Source: Selenihalanaerobacter shriftii
Lineage (GTDB): Bacteria > Bacillota > Halanaerobiia > Halobacteroidales > Acetohalobiaceae
Length of the DNA: 64,000 bases
Assembly: GCF_900167185.1 (NCBI RefSeq)
Contig: NZ_FUWM01000008.1
Location: 1-64,000, forward strand
Direction of reading: 5' to 3'
Below are positions 45,734 to 55,392 of the stretch, piece after piece; position 1 is the first letter of the stretch, and each line of letters opens with the position of its first letter. Both the position numbers and the translations under genes were made by a program. The notes under the pieces were generated by a model. The model was not told the DNA's origin. It saw only the letters and a list, made by a program, of their open reading frames with translations, and searched no databases.

Positions 45734-46510
45734 TAATGAAAGTTACTTCTTAAATGCTAAGTACTAATCAAATTATATAGTTAATTTAAATATGTTACAT
45801 TTTATCTTTTAGAGACAAAATTATTTCCTTTAATATAAAAACGCCAAGGCTTATCTCGATATTCCTCAGCATAATCTATATTTATTCTCCTATCAGAAAT
45901 TATATCATAATTTCCTTTATTCCTTCTTTTACTATCTTTAATATAAAGATTATTGCCATTAGTCAAATCATAATCATTTAAACTTTTATCAATATCTAAA
46001 GCCTGGCAAAGCTTTCCTGGACCATTAGTCAAATCCTGTTTTCTTTTACTTTTAATAGATCTATTCTGTTTAACAATCTCTAAACCTTTAATAGGTTCTA
46101 CTGCCCTAATCAATACTGCTTCAGGCTTTTCTTTTGGGTCTGCAACTACGTTAAAACAATTATACATTCCATAAATCAGATAAACATATGTATACCCCCC
46201 TCTTTTAAACATAGCTTCAGTTCTTTTAGTTCTCTTATTTTGATAAGCATGACATGCTTTATCTTCTGGACCTACATAAGCTTCGGTTTCTACCATTTTA
46301 GCAATTACTTCTTCTCCATCTATATTTCTTACTAAATACTTTCCTAGTAAGTCTCTAGCTAGAGTTATTGCATCTTTTTGATAGAAATCTAAAGATAATC
46401 TCAATCTTACCCCTCGTTTCTTTAGTATATTTAATTGACTTATTATTAAGCTAATTCAATAAATGATTATTAATTCCTGTTTATCTTAACCTAATTTATT
46501 TTTGAATATA
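45734..46510. repeat. Intact copy of the duplicated glycosylase locus
   Basis: This is the full-length partner of the partial duplicate at 43391-43701. The homologous stretches cover both flanks, the last about 30 bases of the gene and its first about 120 bases. Confidence 0.88.
45802..46404 (-). CDS. 3-methyladenine DNA glycosylase (AAG/MPG family)
   Basis: This 200-residue enzyme excises alkylated purines such as 3-methyladenine and hypoxanthine in base-excision repair. The catalytic glutamate region is VETEAYVGPEDKACHAY; FKRGGYTYVYLIYGMYNCFN and EAVLIRAVEP are family hallmarks, and the length is typical. TTG start at 46404 with AGGGG upstream. An internally deleted duplicate lies 2.8 kb away beyond an MCP gene. 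Confidence 0.93.
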   Translation of the reverse strand: MRLSLDFYQKDAITLARDLLGKYLVRNIDGEEVIAKMVETEAYVGPEDKACHAYQNKRTKRTEAMFKRGGYTYVYLIYGMYNCFNVVADPKEKPEAVLIRAVEPIKGLEIVKQNRSIKSKRKQDLTNGPGKLCQALDIDKSLNDYDLTNGNNLYIKDSKRRNKGNYDIISDRRINIDYAEEYRDKPWRFYIKGNNFVSKR

Positions 46511-46659
46511 AATAGTTTTTAGTATTTATAAAAATAATAGGTTTTATGTTAATAATTACTAATATAATGGTAATTATTGCAGGACACAACTACTTTTTAT
46601 CGAACATATAGAATGGTATCACTATAATTTATAATTCTATTGAAGAAAGGCAGTTGAAA

Positions 46660-48195
46660 ATGAAAAACTTTTTGCAAAGATATAAATATACCATCATAGC
46701 CATAGTATTTGTAACTATATTATATAGTTCATTTTATAGTTATCAAAATACTAAACAGATAATTAAAGATAAATATACTACTCAACAAAATTTAATAGAA
46801 AAAAGCATTTTGAATGCTATTAATCATGCAGATAACTCTTATAGAATTGCTGAAAAACATTTAAATGAAAAGATGAAAAAGTACTCTATGATAATGATAG
46901 ATAAATACCGTCAAAATCCAAATGTTTTAAATTGGGACCTTAAAAAACTAAAAGACAAATTTGATGATTATGAAATTTATATTATTAATAGTAATTTAAA
47001 AGTAGCTAAAACAACTTTTAAACCAGACTTAGGACTTAATTTTCAGAGATTTCCTGCTTTTTCTAAACTATTAAAACAACGTTTAAAAAGTGATTCATTT
47101 ACTTCTGATCGTATAGATATCTCAATAAATACTGGTAATATAAAAAAGTATAGCTATATACCTACTCCTGACTATAAATATCTTTTAGAACTAGGAGTTA
47201 ATATCAAGAATAAATTTCCTTCTTTTAAAAATTTAAATGTTATTGCTTTTGCAGATAAATTAACAAAACAATATAAATCTGTTAAAAAAATTGCATTTTA
47301 TAAATTTAATCAAGATGGAAGTACACTTGGAAAAGTAAATAAAGTAAAAAAACCAGTTCTTAATACTAATATTTCTGAAGATACAAAAAAAGTTATTAAA
47401 GAAGTCATTTCATCTAATGAAATTAAGACTATTATAAGTTCATCAGCAAAAATCAAACATACTTATAAATATATTCCTTATCTAACTTATAAAAAAAATG
47501 GTGAATTAAATTGGTGGAGTTCATATGTTATTGAAGTTACATACGATAATAATATAATGTTGACAGAACTTAAAGAACAACGTAATTTATTTTTAGGTAA
47601 TATCTTAATTATAACTTGTGTATTTCTAACATTCATCGGTATAATAATTTATCTTTTAAAAAAATCTGAACATATGGCTTATTATGATCATCTTACAAGT
47701 TTAACTAATAGAAAGAGATTTGAAGAAGAGTTTAAAAAACTAATCAAAAATTCTGATAAGAATGAAAATAAATTAGCTATTCTATTTCTAGATCTAGATA
47801 ATTTTAAAAATGTTAATGATACATTTGGCCATGATATAGGTGATAAACTACTTAAAGAAATTGCTAACAGATTAAAAAATAATTTACGAAAGAATGATAT
47901 TGTAGCTAGATTAGGAGGAGATGAATTTACTGTATTAATCCCTAAAGTTATTTCTTATGATGATGCGGCCCAAACAGCCACAAAACTTGTTAACATTCTT
48001 AAAAAACCGATAATAATAAATAAAAATGAATTCTCTATAAAAACAAGTATAGGAATAAGTGTTTATCCTGAAGATGGTATCGAACCACAAACTCTTATCA
48101 AAAAAGCAGACCAGGCTATGTATAAGGCCAAAAAACAAAAAATTAATTATATGCTATATACTAATATTAGCGAAACTAAAAAATTCCCAGGTTGA
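46660..48195 (+). CDS. Membrane diguanylate cyclase (GGDEF)
   Basis: This 511-residue protein makes cyclic di-GMP. TM1 (about 10-28) and TM2 (about 308-330) bracket an extracytoplasmic sensor of about 275 residues, probably dCache/CHASE-like. The GGDEF domain (about 345-505) has the intact active site RLGGDEF and the RxxD inhibitory site (RKND) five residues before it, so it should be catalytic and product-inhibited. TTG at 46654 is possible; ATG 46660 is better spaced from GAAAGG. No PilZ or EAL partner is nearby. Confidence 0.9.
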   Translation: MKNFLQRYKYTIIAIVFVTILYSSFYSYQNTKQIIKDKYTTQQNLIEKSILNAINHADNSYRIAEKHLNEKMKKYSMIMIDKYRQNPNVLNWDLKKLKDKFDDYEIYIINSNLKVAKTTFKPDLGLNFQRFPAFSKLLKQRLKSDSFTSDRIDISINTGNIKKYSYIPTPDYKYLLELGVNIKNKFPSFKNLNVIAFADKLTKQYKSVKKIAFYKFNQDGSTLGKVNKVKKPVLNTNISEDTKKVIKEVISSNEIKTIISSSAKIKHTYKYIPYLTYKKNGELNWWSSYVIEVTYDNNIMLTELKEQRNLFLGNILIITCVFLTFIGIIIYLLKKSEHMAYYDHLTSLTNRKRFEEEFKKLIKNSDKNENKLAILFLDLDNFKNVNDTFGHDIGDKLLKEIANRLKNNLRKNDIVARLGGDEFTVLIPKVISYDDAAQTATKLVNILKKPIIINKNEFSIKTSIGISVYPEDGIEPQTLIKKADQAMYKAKKQKINYMLYTNISETKKFPG

Positions 48196-48231
48196 ATTTA
48201 AGTTCATTGCCTAACCAAAATTGTAATATAA

Positions 48232-48270
48232 AATACCTAAGACTTTAGGTGCAATCTAGTCTTAGGTATT
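48232..48270. terminator. Bidirectional terminator between GGDEF and MCP genes
   Basis: AATACCTAAGACT pairs perfectly with AGTCTTAGGTATT around a 13-base loop. Confidence 0.85.
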
Positions 48271-48309
48271 AATAATGTTAATTTGAATTTTTAATTACTT
48301 ATTTAAAAC

Positions 48310-50157
48310 TTAAACATCAAATCTTTCAACTAAATCCTTTAATTCTTGTGCCATACTAGCCAATTCTTGTGAAGATTTAGTTACTTCCTCAGACATGTTA
48401 TTTATATCCTGTGTAGCATTCATAACCTCATCACTATTCTCAGCTAAATCTTGAGTAGATGCTGCAGTCTGTTGGATGTAGGCAGTTGTCTCTTCAATTG
48501 AACTCTTGATTTCTGTAAATATTTCACCTGTTTCTATTGCAATTTCCTCACCTTTTTTAGCTTCATCTTCCACTTGGTTAATTGCCTTTAAACTACTATC
48601 TGATTTATTCTGAGTTTCTTTAACTAAATTAGCAATCTCATCAGTAGCTTTAGCAGTTTCTTCTGCCAATTCTCTAATTTCCTCTGCTACTACAGCAAAA
48701 CCTTGTCCATGTTCTCCTGCCCTAGCAGCTTCAATGGCTGCATTTAGAGCTAAAAGATTAGTCTGTTCTGCTATATCATTTATTAACTCTATAATCTGTC
48801 CTATCTCCTGAGATTTATCATCTAAACTACTAATAGTATTTACAGTAGTCCCTATCTTTTGATTAATCTGTTTCATACCCATTTCTGCATTAGCAACCTT
48901 TTCACTACCAGCTTTAGTTTTGGAATTAGCTTTCTGTGCAACACCAGTTACTTGCTGGCTACTGGCTGAAATTTGCTGAATGCTAGCTGTCATCTCTTTG
49001 ATACTTTCATTACTCGTTTCAATGACAGCATTTCCTTCTTGAGCAGATGCAGATAATTCTTCACTATATGCTGATAAGTTTTCAGTAGTATTTAATAAGT
49101 CAGTTATCATATCTTTAAGATTATTACGCATTCTATTCAAAGATGATATTAACTCTCCTACCTCATCATTAGAAGTAATATCTAATGACTGCACTTGTAA
49201 ATTACCGTTAGCAATCTCCTCAGCAAAATTAGAAGCTGCTTGAATTGGTTTAGCAATTTTCGAAGAAATTAAATATGCTACAATCAATCCTAAAATAATT
49301 GCAACTAAACTAATCCATAAGCTACTCTTCTTTATAGCATTAACTGGAGCAAGCACTTTATCATTAACTGCAACTAAAGCTATAGACCAATTAGTTTCTT
49401 CAATAGGAGCAAATGCTAAACCTTTTCCAACTCCCTCCTGCATAAAAACACCTGAACCTGCCTTACCTTCTGCCATTTGAGAAGTAATATTCTTTAATTG
49501 TTTATCTCCTGTTTCTAATATCTTTTTATTACCTAAATATTTATCATTAGGATGAGCAATAGTCTGTTTATTACTATCAATAATCCATCCATAACCTATC
49601 CCATTTATTTTCATATCTTCTGTAATCTGCTGTAATTTATCAAGCTTAAGGACATTCCCTAATATTCCTACCATTTGACCATCTTTATGTATTGGAGTAG
49701 CAATAATAGTAATAGGTCTACCGGTTTCAAAACTACTTAATATTTTAGAAACTACTATTTTTTTCTCCTGCATTACTCGTTGAAAATAACTTTGATTTGA
49801 AACATTAGTACTATAATTATTAGTATCATGCATCTTACCATTCAAATCAACTACAAACAATGATTCTGAAGCTGGTGCTTCTTTAAGTAATTTTTTTAAA
49901 GTCAAATATTGTTTATCCCAATCCATACTTTTAATTGAATTTAACTGAGACAATAGTTTCATATCATTTTTCTTAGCTTTGATCCAAGTGCTAATTACTT
50001 TAGCATTTTGTTGAGCACTTTCTTCAGCAGCTTTAAAGAGAGATTGTGATAGAATACCTCTTGCTTGATTATAAGCAATCAATGAACTTCCTACTATTAA
50101 TACTAGAATAACAACTCCAATAATAATCATCATTTTAGCTCTAATACTTTTAAACAA
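48310..50157 (-). CDS. Methyl-accepting chemotaxis protein with dCache sensor
   Basis: This 615-residue chemoreceptor has TM1 (about 8-30), a large extracytoplasmic dCache_1 domain (about 35-275; [36 protein letters not shown]), TM2 (about 280-300), HAMP, and an MCP signalling domain with tip [21 protein letters not shown]. dCache sensors bind amino acids or other small metabolites; the ligand is unknown. TTG start at 50157 behind GGAGGG. The cytoplasmic half is closely similar to the MCP at 43756. Confidence 0.92.
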   Translation of the reverse strand: MFKSIRAKMMIIIGVVILVLIVGSSLIAYNQARGILSQSLFKAAEESAQQNAKVISTWIKAKKNDMKLLSQLNSIKSMDWDKQYLTLKKLLKEAPASESLFVVDLNGKMHDTNNYSTNVSNQSYFQRVMQEKKIVVSKILSSFETGRPITIIATPIHKDGQMVGILGNVLKLDKLQQITEDMKINGIGYGWIIDSNKQTIAHPNDKYLGNKKILETGDKQLKNITSQMAEGKAGSGVFMQEGVGKGLAFAPIEETNWSIALVAVNDKVLAPVNAIKKSSLWISLVAIILGLIVAYLISSKIAKPIQAASNFAEEIANGNLQVQSLDITSNDEVGELISSLNRMRNNLKDMITDLLNTTENLSAYSEELSASAQEGNAVIETSNESIKEMTASIQQISASSQQVTGVAQKANSKTKAGSEKVANAEMGMKQINQKIGTTVNTISSLDDKSQEIGQIIELINDIAEQTNLLALNAAIEAARAGEHGQGFAVVAEEIRELAEETAKATDEIANLVKETQNKSDSSLKAINQVEDEAKKGEEIAIETGEIFTEIKSSIEETTAYIQQTAASTQDLAENSDEVMNATQDINNMSEEVTKSSQELASMAQELKDLVERFDV

Positions 50158-50443
50158 AATAAATACCCTCCTATATCTGTTTTCATATTATTTTGAATCA
50201 TTAGTTAATTAAACTTTTAATTTACCCCCTTTTTTTTATTGTAAATAATTTAAAGATCCACTCTTAACCATTAGTTAATAATTTACAGTAATTTTTAACT
50301 ATGTTTATATAATTATACAAAAGGATAGATACTCCTTTTAAAAATCACCAAATTATGACGAATTAATTATTAATTTTCTAAATTTTGATAATATTCAAAT
50401 TTAGTTTGACTATAAATTCTATGATAAAAATTACAATTAATCC

Positions 50444-50473
50444 TTGCATTACCATACCAGGGTATAATATAAT
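50444..50473 (+). promoter_or_regulatory. Promoter of the candidate small RNA
   Basis: TTGCAT (50444-50449) and TATAAT (50468-50473) are separated by 18 bases. A second TATAAT overlaps at 50463. Predicted transcription start is about 50480, the first base of the first hairpin. Confidence 0.5.
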
Positions 50474-50479
50474 ATTATT

Positions 50480-50566
50480 GAGGTTATATTCACACCTACC
50501 TCATTTCTAATGCCCGCCCCTGCGGGCATTCCTTTTAAGCTCCATTTTAATGGGGCTTCTTTTTTT
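50480..50566 (+). ncRNA. Candidate small RNA with three consecutive hairpins
   Basis: Three stems follow one another with almost no spacing. GAGG/CCTC spans 50480-50502. AATGCCCGC-CCCT-GCGGGCATT is at 50509-50530, a perfect 9-bp GC-rich stem that stands out in this AT-rich DNA. AAGC-CCATT/AATGG-GCTT is at 50537-50558, followed by seven T to 50566. A sigma-A-like promoter lies just upstream and there is no ORF. This is the architecture of an 87-nt trans-acting small RNA ending in its own terminator. I do not recognise a known RNA family. Confidence 0.6.
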
Positions 50567-50751
50567 GTTAATAATACATATCCTCCAATAAATTTGTTAG
50601 AATAATATTCCATGGATTTTTAAACTTATATTTGATAAAATTAGATTGTGACTATTTATTTACTATATGATATTAAATTTAAATTACATATTTATAGATT
50701 AAAATTATTGTTTTTAGCTTAAAACCACGTATATTAAAATGAGGTGTAAGT

Positions 50752-51564
50752 ATGAAAAGAAAAGTATCATTACTTTTAATTATTTTGCTTATAATGACTT
50801 TAATGTCTTCCATAGTAATAGCTAAGCCTAAAAAAGGAAAGTTTAAACAAGGAAAATTCAAACATGGTAAGAAAAAATCTAAAAAACATGCTAAAAAAGA
50901 TTATCATGATAATTCAAATAGTACAGACTTTGTGAAGAATGTTTTTAATATTGAAGATCAAAAAATCAGATATTTTAAAAAGTTTGATTTAAAACCAGAA
51001 GAGTTAAGTTTTATTCTTTATCTTCATTCTATGTCTAATCGTCCTGTAACTGATAAAGAAGTTAATTTTATCATTAGTAATAAAAATAATTGGGGACGAG
51101 TCACTTGGCATTTTGGATTGCCACCTATTATGTTTGAAGAGGAAATTTTAACTTTCCGTCATCCAATGCAAACAAGATCAAGACTTTATCTTCCACTTGG
51201 TAAAACAGGACATAAAAGTAGACATAGAGGCTTTATTAAAGAAAAATTGAATGTAGATTATAATAAGTATGAATACAAATACGAAAACAAACGTGCAAAA
51301 ATTAAAGAAAAGATTGAAATTAAACTTGATAAATATGAATATAAATATGAAAATAGACGTTCAGGAATTAAAGAGAAACTAGAGGTCAAGTATCCTTCTT
51401 ATAAGTACGAGTATCATTATATAAATCGTATGACCGGAAAAAATATTAAACAAGAAGGAATAGGACGACCAATTAATCCTAGGATCTTTTATAAAAATTT
51501 AAGGAATAAAAAAGATGAAGATTCTAATTTTCATCTGTCTATAAATATTAATATTGATCTTTAA
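50752..51564 (+). CDS. Secreted Lys/Tyr-rich repeat protein of unknown function
   Basis: This 270-residue protein has a signal peptide (1-24, ending VIAK) and a very basic tract (PKKGKFKQGKFKHGKKK). A middle region has a LxPEExxxxLYL and NNWGRVTWHFGLPP pattern. Three tandem repeats of about 22 residues (161-182, 183-204, 205-228) follow, built on IKEKLNV and KYEYKYENKR. The repeats alternate charged and Tyr residues, as in beta-strand or surface adhesive repeats. It is monocistronic, 185 bases after the candidate small RNA. I know no family for it. Confidence 0.75.
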   Translation: MKRKVSLLLIILLIMTLMSSIVIAKPKKGKFKQGKFKHGKKKSKKHAKKDYHDNSNSTDFVKNVFNIEDQKIRYFKKFDLKPEELSFILYLHSMSNRPVTDKEVNFIISNKNNWGRVTWHFGLPPIMFEEEILTFRHPMQTRSRLYLPLGKTGHKSRHRGFIKEKLNVDYNKYEYKYENKRAKIKEKIEIKLDKYEYKYENRRSGIKEKLEVKYPSYKYEYHYINRMTGKNIKQEGIGRPINPRIFYKNLRNKKDEDSNFHLSININIDL

Positions 51565-51704
51565 AACCAAAAGCTAAATCTGGTTATTAATATGTATGAA
51601 GCTTAATAACATATCATAGTGAATAATCATATGGTAAATATTTAAAAAAGTCACATTAAATCATTTAAATTAACTCTTCTATTTATTTTCTTTTGATAAG
51701 ACTA

Positions 51705-51743
51705 TAAAAAACCAGGGCATCAATAATATGCCCTGGCTTCTTT
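51705..51743. terminator. Bidirectional terminator, repeat protein / AI-2E gene
   Basis: CCAGGGCAT pairs with ATGCCCTGG around a 7-base loop, with A-rich and T-rich flanks. Confidence 0.85.
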
Positions 51744-51760
51744 AAATATTAATTTTATTT

Positions 51761-52825
51761 TTATACTTCTTCTGTAAATTGAGCTCTATTTTTAATTACT
51801 ATTCGAATTACTGCATAAATCGGCACCGCAAATAAAGCTCCTAATATTCCAAATAACAAAATAGAAATTATAATTAAAAATAATACAACTAATGGATGAA
51901 TATTAAGCTTTTCGCCTTGAACTAAAGGTCTTATTAAATTTCCTTCTAAATATTGAGTTATAGATAAAACTACTAATACCTTAATTACCATTAAAAGACT
52001 GGTTGTCAAAGCTATTAACAAAGCCGGCAGTATACCTAAGCTAGGACCTAAAATTGGAATAAAAGAAGTCACCATTGCTATTAAAGCTAAACCTAATACA
52101 TTAGGTAAACCGATAATTAAATAACCTATAAACATTAAAACTCCTAAAATAAGTGCTACGATTAATTGAGAACTAATATAAGCAGATAAGATTTGATCAA
52201 TTTCTTGTAAAGTCCTTTCTAATTTATGTTGATTCTTACTTGGTAAAGCAGATAAAAGAAAATCATGTATCTTATCATCATCTTTGAGAAAATAAAATAC
52301 AACAAAGGGAATTAAGACTATAATTGTTGCTAAATTACTTAAAGATGAAAACGTACCCATAAAATTATAATTACTCATTTCACTTAAGAGTCCTTTTACA
52401 AAATTAAGTAGTCGTTTTTGTAAATTTAAATCTTTTAGAAATCGAAAGTGCTCATTACTAAAATTAATTATTTGACTAATGCTTTGTTTAGTGGTTTCAT
52501 AATTAAAAGAAAAATAATTAAATAATTCTTTTACCTCACTATAAATTATACTTCCTCCAAAGTAAATAACAAAAGCCCAGAAAGCTATCACTATTAAAAA
52601 AGTAATGATAATAGCAATGGTTTTATTATTGACCTTGTTCACAAAGAATCGGACTAGAGGTCGCAATAAATAATATAAAAATCCGCCTAGTAATAAAGGA
52701 AATATAATAATTGATAATACTGTAGATAAAGGTTTCATCACATAAGGAATCTGCCCTAATAAAAGTATTATTACTAAGATTAAAATAACGGCATATGCTG
52801 TTTTAAAGAACTTTCCTTTAAACAT
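51761..52825 (-). CDS. AI-2E family (UPF0118/PerM) membrane transporter
   Basis: This 354-residue integral membrane protein has 7-8 helices and the family layout: an N-terminal pair of hairpins, a central amphipathic region (about 70-140) and the conserved LALIAMVTSFIPILGPSLGI plus HPLVVLFLIIISILLFG late helices. Members export autoinducer-2 or act as Na+/H+ antiporters; in a halophile the latter is attractive but not shown. ATG 52825 is used because TGGAGG lies 8 bases upstream of it. Confidence 0.85.
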   Translation of the reverse strand: MFKGKFFKTAYAVILILVIILLLGQIPYVMKPLSTVLSIIIFPLLLGGFLYYLLRPLVRFFVNKVNNKTIAIIITFLIVIAFWAFVIYFGGSIIYSEVKELFNYFSFNYETTKQSISQIINFSNEHFRFLKDLNLQKRLLNFVKGLLSEMSNYNFMGTFSSLSNLATIIVLIPFVVFYFLKDDDKIHDFLLSALPSKNQHKLERTLQEIDQILSAYISSQLIVALILGVLMFIGYLIIGLPNVLGLALIAMVTSFIPILGPSLGILPALLIALTTSLLMVIKVLVVLSITQYLEGNLIRPLVQGEKLNIHPLVVLFLIIISILLFGILGALFAVPIYAVIRIVIKNRAQFTEEV

Positions 52826-52983
52826 TTTTATTGCCTCCATTATCTAAATAAAGATTAAATCCTTAAAGCCTTGTATTTTTATTATACCAAAATAATATTA
52901 AATAATAAAATTATCCCAAAATTATTCAAAAAAACCCATCCTTATATTAAATAAATTTAGACCAACTCAATCAAAACTGAAGT

Positions 52984-53430
52984 TTATTTGCTTTTATACA
53001 GCATTTCCACATGAGGAATTCCATCCTCTAGATATGTGTCTGACACTGTTTTAAAACCTAAACTTTTATAGAAGTCCAATAAGTATTCTTGAGCAGAAAG
53101 CCTTATACTATCTTCTTGTAATTCTTCTTCAATATATTCTATTGCTCTTTCCATTAATTCTCTTCCTAAGCCATTTCCTCTATATTCCCTATGTACTAAC
53201 ACTCTCCCAATTGATGCTTCTTCATAAGAGACTCCTGGTAAGATAATTCTTAAGTAAGCAACTACTTTGTCACCCTTAGCAGCATAAAGATGATACGAAT
53301 CAAAATCTTTATCATCACATTCAGGATATGGACAATCCTGTTCAACTACAAAGACATTTATTCGTTGCTTAAGAATTTCATATAATTCAGCTGTATCTAG
53401 TTCACTAAAATGATTTATCTTCCATTCCAT
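52984..53430 (-). CDS. GNAT-family N-acetyltransferase, ElaA-like
   Basis: This 148-residue protein is close to ElaA: the N-terminal LDTAELYEILKQRINVFVVEQDCPYPECDDKD is diagnostic, and the acetyl-CoA loop is SIGRVLVHREYRGNGLGREL (R/QxxGxG/A as RGNGLG). The substrate is unknown. GGGAGGTAAATAG precedes the ATG. It is monocistronic. Confidence 0.88.
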   Translation of the reverse strand: MEWKINHFSELDTAELYEILKQRINVFVVEQDCPYPECDDKDFDSYHLYAAKGDKVVAYLRIILPGVSYEEASIGRVLVHREYRGNGLGRELMERAIEYIEEELQEDSIRLSAQEYLLDFYKSLGFKTVSDTYLEDGIPHVEMLYKSK

Positions 53431-53551
53431 ACTATTTACCTCCCTTAGACCTTTATCATTATAAGAAAATATATTAAGTAAGTCAATATTATCATACCTC
53501 TTGGCAAGGTATATTAACTATATAAATTAAATATTTAATTTTATCCTTAAT

Positions 53552-54100
53552 CTATTTTATCAACTTCAATAATTCCCTAAATTCAGCTGTTCCTGCTTCT
53601 TTCATTAAATCAAAGAATACTGTTTCTGTATTTGTAATTACTGCTCCCATAGATGTCATTAGAGATAGACCATTTAAATAATTATTCTTGGTTCGAGAAC
53701 ATACTGCATCTCTTACTACAAAAACTTGATAACCATTATCAAGCAAATCTCTTACCGTTTGAAAAACACAGACATGAGTTTCCATTCCAGTAATAATAAT
53801 CTTTTTTCTTTCTAGTTGGTTTAAGTTAGAAGCTATATTATCATTATATCCTGAAAAGGTTATCTTCTCATGAATTGAAGCTTCCTCAAAAAAGTTGCTC
53901 ACTTCCGATACTGTTCGTCCAAGACCTCTAGGATATTGTTCTGTAGCGATGATTGGAACACCTATTCTTTCAGCAATAGAAATTAACTTATTTGTATTTT
54001 GAATAACTTTTTCGCCATATTCCATTGCAGGTACTAACTTTTCCTGGATATCAATTACCATTAAAACTGAATCTTCTCGAGATAAAGTAAATTTGTCCAA
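53552..54100 (-). CDS. Isochorismatase-like cysteine hydrolase
   Basis: This 182-residue protein has the triad positions Asp in VLMVIDIQEKLVP, Lys near the middle (IHEKITFSGYN) and the nucleophile Cys in ITGMETHVCVFQTVRDLLDN, with the non-proline cis-peptide GMETHV. The family includes nicotinamidases and ureidoacrylate/N-carbamoyl hydrolases. The nicotinamidase metal site (DxHxxH) is not seen, so nicotinamide is unlikely. TTG 54106 is too near AGGAGG; TTG 54100 is chosen. Confidence 0.85.
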   Translation of the reverse strand: MDKFTLSREDSVLMVIDIQEKLVPAMEYGEKVIQNTNKLISIAERIGVPIIATEQYPRGLGRTVSEVSNFFEEASIHEKITFSGYNDNIASNLNQLERKKIIITGMETHVCVFQTVRDLLDNGYQVFVVRDAVCSRTKNNYLNGLSLMTSMGAVITNTETVFFDLMKEAGTAEFRELLKLIK

Positions 54101-54213
54101 AATCAATCCTCCTTAATTAGCTCATCTTTCTAAATTATTACGACATAAAATTATTAATTCCTTTTCTGAATTATAACAGGCTACTGTATAACCTTATTAA
54201 AAGCTAATAGCAA

Positions 54214-54243
54214 ATTAAAAAACCAGAACATAACCATGCTCTG
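54214..54243 (-). terminator. Terminator of the L,D-transpeptidase gene
   Basis: On the minus strand CAGAGCAT pairs with ATGTTCTG (one G-U pair) around GGTT, followed by GGTTTTTT. Confidence 0.75.
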
Positions 54244-54278
54244 AGTCCTATATAAATAAATCACATTATTATAGCTTC

Positions 54279-55208
54279 TTATCTAATATTTAAAATATAA
54301 AAAATATTTTCATCTGCAATTACATCATCTTTCAACCCATAAATATACTTAAATTCCTTTAAAGCTTTTTTAGTATCTGTACTAAATATGCCATCAGTAC
54401 AACCTGGATCAAAACCATGTTCCCTTAACTTTTCTTGAAATAACAAAACATCCTTCCCTTTATTCCCTGATCTAAAAGCATGAGTAATTTTAACTGGCTT
54501 TCTATAACCAATAATTTTAACTTTCGTACCGATTTTAACCCATGAATAAAGTTTCTCTACATCCTTATTAAACATTCTAATACACCCATTACTAGAAGCA
54601 TATCCTATCGAACCTGGTTTATTAGTACCATGGACTCCATAATTTCCCCAGGGAGTACTTAACTTCATCCACTTATAGCCAAAAACACTTTTATTCCACA
54701 TATCTACTTTTTGAATTATCTTAAACTCACCAATAGGAGACTTAGAAGAAGGCTTACCAATAGCTATTGGAAATTCTGCATATTTACTACCATCAGAATA
54801 AACAATTAATTTCATCTTATAAGTATCAACTAAAATTGACACCCCTTCTGGTGGCGAATCATTTTTATTTGCTGTTATAATATTTTCTCCATATATTGCC
54901 TTACCTAAATCTGACCACAACTTATCTGTAACCATCCCATCTCCTTTTAAACCATTAGCATATTGAAATCTCTTAACAGCTATATATGTATTCCAATCAT
55001 ATAAAGAGTTAATTTTCCCTTTATAATAATTTAATATTTTAAGTTCTCTTTGTAGTTCCCAGATATCATCTCCTTTTAACGGCGGATATTGTAACGATAT
55101 TTTACGAGATTGATAACAGCTACAATTATGACTAATCTCAGTTGAACTTATATTTACAGATAATAAAAGTAAAATAATCAAAACTAATAATAATTTTCTC
55201 ATTAGCAT
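54279..55208 (-). CDS. L,D-transpeptidase (YkuD) with two peptidoglycan-binding domains
   Basis: This 309-residue exported protein has a signal peptide (about 1-22), then PG_binding_1 (about 46-100; GDDIWELQRELKILNYY), a YkuD catalytic domain (about 127-235) with HGTNKPGSIGYASSNGCIRM containing the catalytic His and Cys, and a second PG_binding_1 (about 248-305; GNKGKDVLLFQEKLREHGFD). It should form 3-3 cross-links or act on the spore or cell-wall peptidoglycan. A second ATG at 55202 is an equally possible start. Confidence 0.9.
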   Translation of the reverse strand: MLMRKLLLVLIILLLLSVNISSTEISHNCSCYQSRKISLQYPPLKGDDIWELQRELKILNYYKGKINSLYDWNTYIAVKRFQYANGLKGDGMVTDKLWSDLGKAIYGENIITANKNDSPPEGVSILVDTYKMKLIVYSDGSKYAEFPIAIGKPSSKSPIGEFKIIQKVDMWNKSVFGYKWMKLSTPWGNYGVHGTNKPGSIGYASSNGCIRMFNKDVEKLYSWVKIGTKVKIIGYRKPVKITHAFRSGNKGKDVLLFQEKLREHGFDPGCTDGIFSTDTKKALKEFKYIYGLKDDVIADENIFYILNIR

Positions 55209-55359
55209 CTATCTCACCCTTTATTCAGAAACTTAGCATCTATCTCTAAACTTATTTATTATAATAATATTCAATTATATTCTGTTTTATTGAATAATAT
55301 AACCTTCAAATTAAATCTCTAAACTCAATAATATATTATAAATTAAAAATTAAAATAAA

Positions 55360-55386
55360 ATAACCCCTGAGATTCACTCAGAGGCT
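55360..55386 (-). terminator. Terminator of the MATE gene
   Basis: On the minus strand CC-CTGAG pairs with CTCAG-GG around TGAAT, followed by GTTATTTTA. Confidence 0.7.
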
Positions 55387-55392
55387 TCCTTA

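Noticed and set aside
50679-50861. Minus-strand ORF of 60 codons overlapping the start of the repeat-protein gene
   Set aside because: It is antisense to a gene with a clear signal peptide and ribosome site, and its own start lacks one.
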